Source: Legionellales bacterium (lineage in GTDB: Bacteria; Pseudomonadota; Gammaproteobacteria; Berkiellales; Berkiellaceae). From it: DNA of 6,116 nucleotides. Location: the NCBI GenBank assembly GCA_023266435.1, contig JAHFQF010000147.1, forward strand, positions 1-6,116. Direction: 5' to 3'. Both the position numbers and the translations under genes were made by a program. The notes below the pieces were generated by a model. That model made no database searches. It worked only from the letters and a program-made list of their open reading frames with translations, and was not told the origin of the DNA. Positions 5,989 to 6,116 of the stretch are shown piece by piece; the stretch's first letter is position 1, and each line of letters opens with the position of its first letter.

Positions 5989-6116
5989 TTACACCTCCTC
6001 ATATCGGCGAATTTTTGCAATAGATTGCGTAGTTGCACAATCTGGTACCAGTGGCAAAATAATGACTTGCCCTCCATGTTGTTTTACTACGTCTCCTCCG
6101 ACAACAGTATTTGCTT
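5989..6116 (-). CDS. hldE: Bifunctional heptose 7-phosphate kinase / heptose 1-phosphate adenylyltransferase HldE, C-terminal end
   Basis: Only the last 41 or so residues are inside the window; the rest lies to the right. HldE phosphorylates D-glycero-D-manno-heptose 7-phosphate and then adenylylates heptose 1-phosphate to make ADP-heptose. The visible tail, GGDVVKQHGGQVIILPLV followed by DCATTQSIAKIRRYEEV, matches the end of the nucleotidyltransferase domain: the GG.V....L block followed by an (S/A)TT..I.KI helix. It ends with TAA three bases before hldD, the usual partner. If the kinase domain is encoded separately in this organism, the gene would be hldC instead; that cannot be decided from this fragment. 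Confidence 0.82.
   Translation of the reverse strand, partial: ANTVVGGDVVKQHGGQVIILPLVPDCATTQSIAKIRRYEEV
5994..5998 (-). promoter_or_regulatory. Ribosome binding site of hldD inside the hldE end
   Basis: GGAGG (5998 to 5994) lies eight bases before the hldD ATG at 5985 and is part of the last codons of hldE (GAG GAG GTG TAA). It fixes the hldD start and suggests that hldE and hldD are translated from one message. Confidence 0.75.

Overview
The window looks like a piece of a gammaproteobacterial chromosome of moderate GC content. It carries one side of a lipopolysaccharide (LPS) inner-core locus. The evidence is a full-length Kdo transferase (WaaA), a WaaE/KdtX-like family 2 glycosyltransferase, a frameshifted ADP-heptose epimerase gene (hldD) and the C-terminal end of HldE. 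The order hldE-hldD and the divergent waaA / glycosyltransferase pair fit Gram-negative core-LPS loci. An affiliation near the Legionellales/Coxiella-like lineages is only a guess; no rRNA or other phylogenetic marker is present.

Layout from left to right: the N-terminal half of a BrnQ branched-chain amino acid carrier (minus strand, cut by the window edge); a 291-base non-coding gap with a GC-rich hairpin; waaA (minus); a short divergent promoter region with an extended -10 element on each strand; then a plus-strand run of a core glycosyltransferase, a degenerate polysaccharide-deacetylase-fold protein and a membrane-anchored alpha/beta hydrolase. After a convergent gap with a hairpin come three minus-strand genes read right to left: hldE (only its end is present), hldD (single-base frameshift) and a 61-residue protein of unknown function spaced as if translationally coupled to hldD.

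How the genes work together: HldE and HldD make ADP-L-glycero-D-manno-heptose, WaaA adds Kdo to lipid A, and the glycosyltransferase probably adds a sugar to the inner core. The deacetylase-like protein and the hydrolase are uncharacterised passengers of the same plus-strand group. BrnQ is metabolically unrelated and is probably just a neighbour.

Three points deserve attention. hldD is broken by what looks like one missing base. The deacetylase-like protein has lost the catalytic Asp and both metal-binding His of its family, so it is probably a pseudoenzyme. The hydrolase has no ATG in frame at its 5' end, but one extra A in an A-run would explain this. Two single-base problems in short homopolymers may point to sequence or assembly error rather than biology. 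I see no clear evidence of a wholly new system, mobile element, CRISPR array or tRNA.
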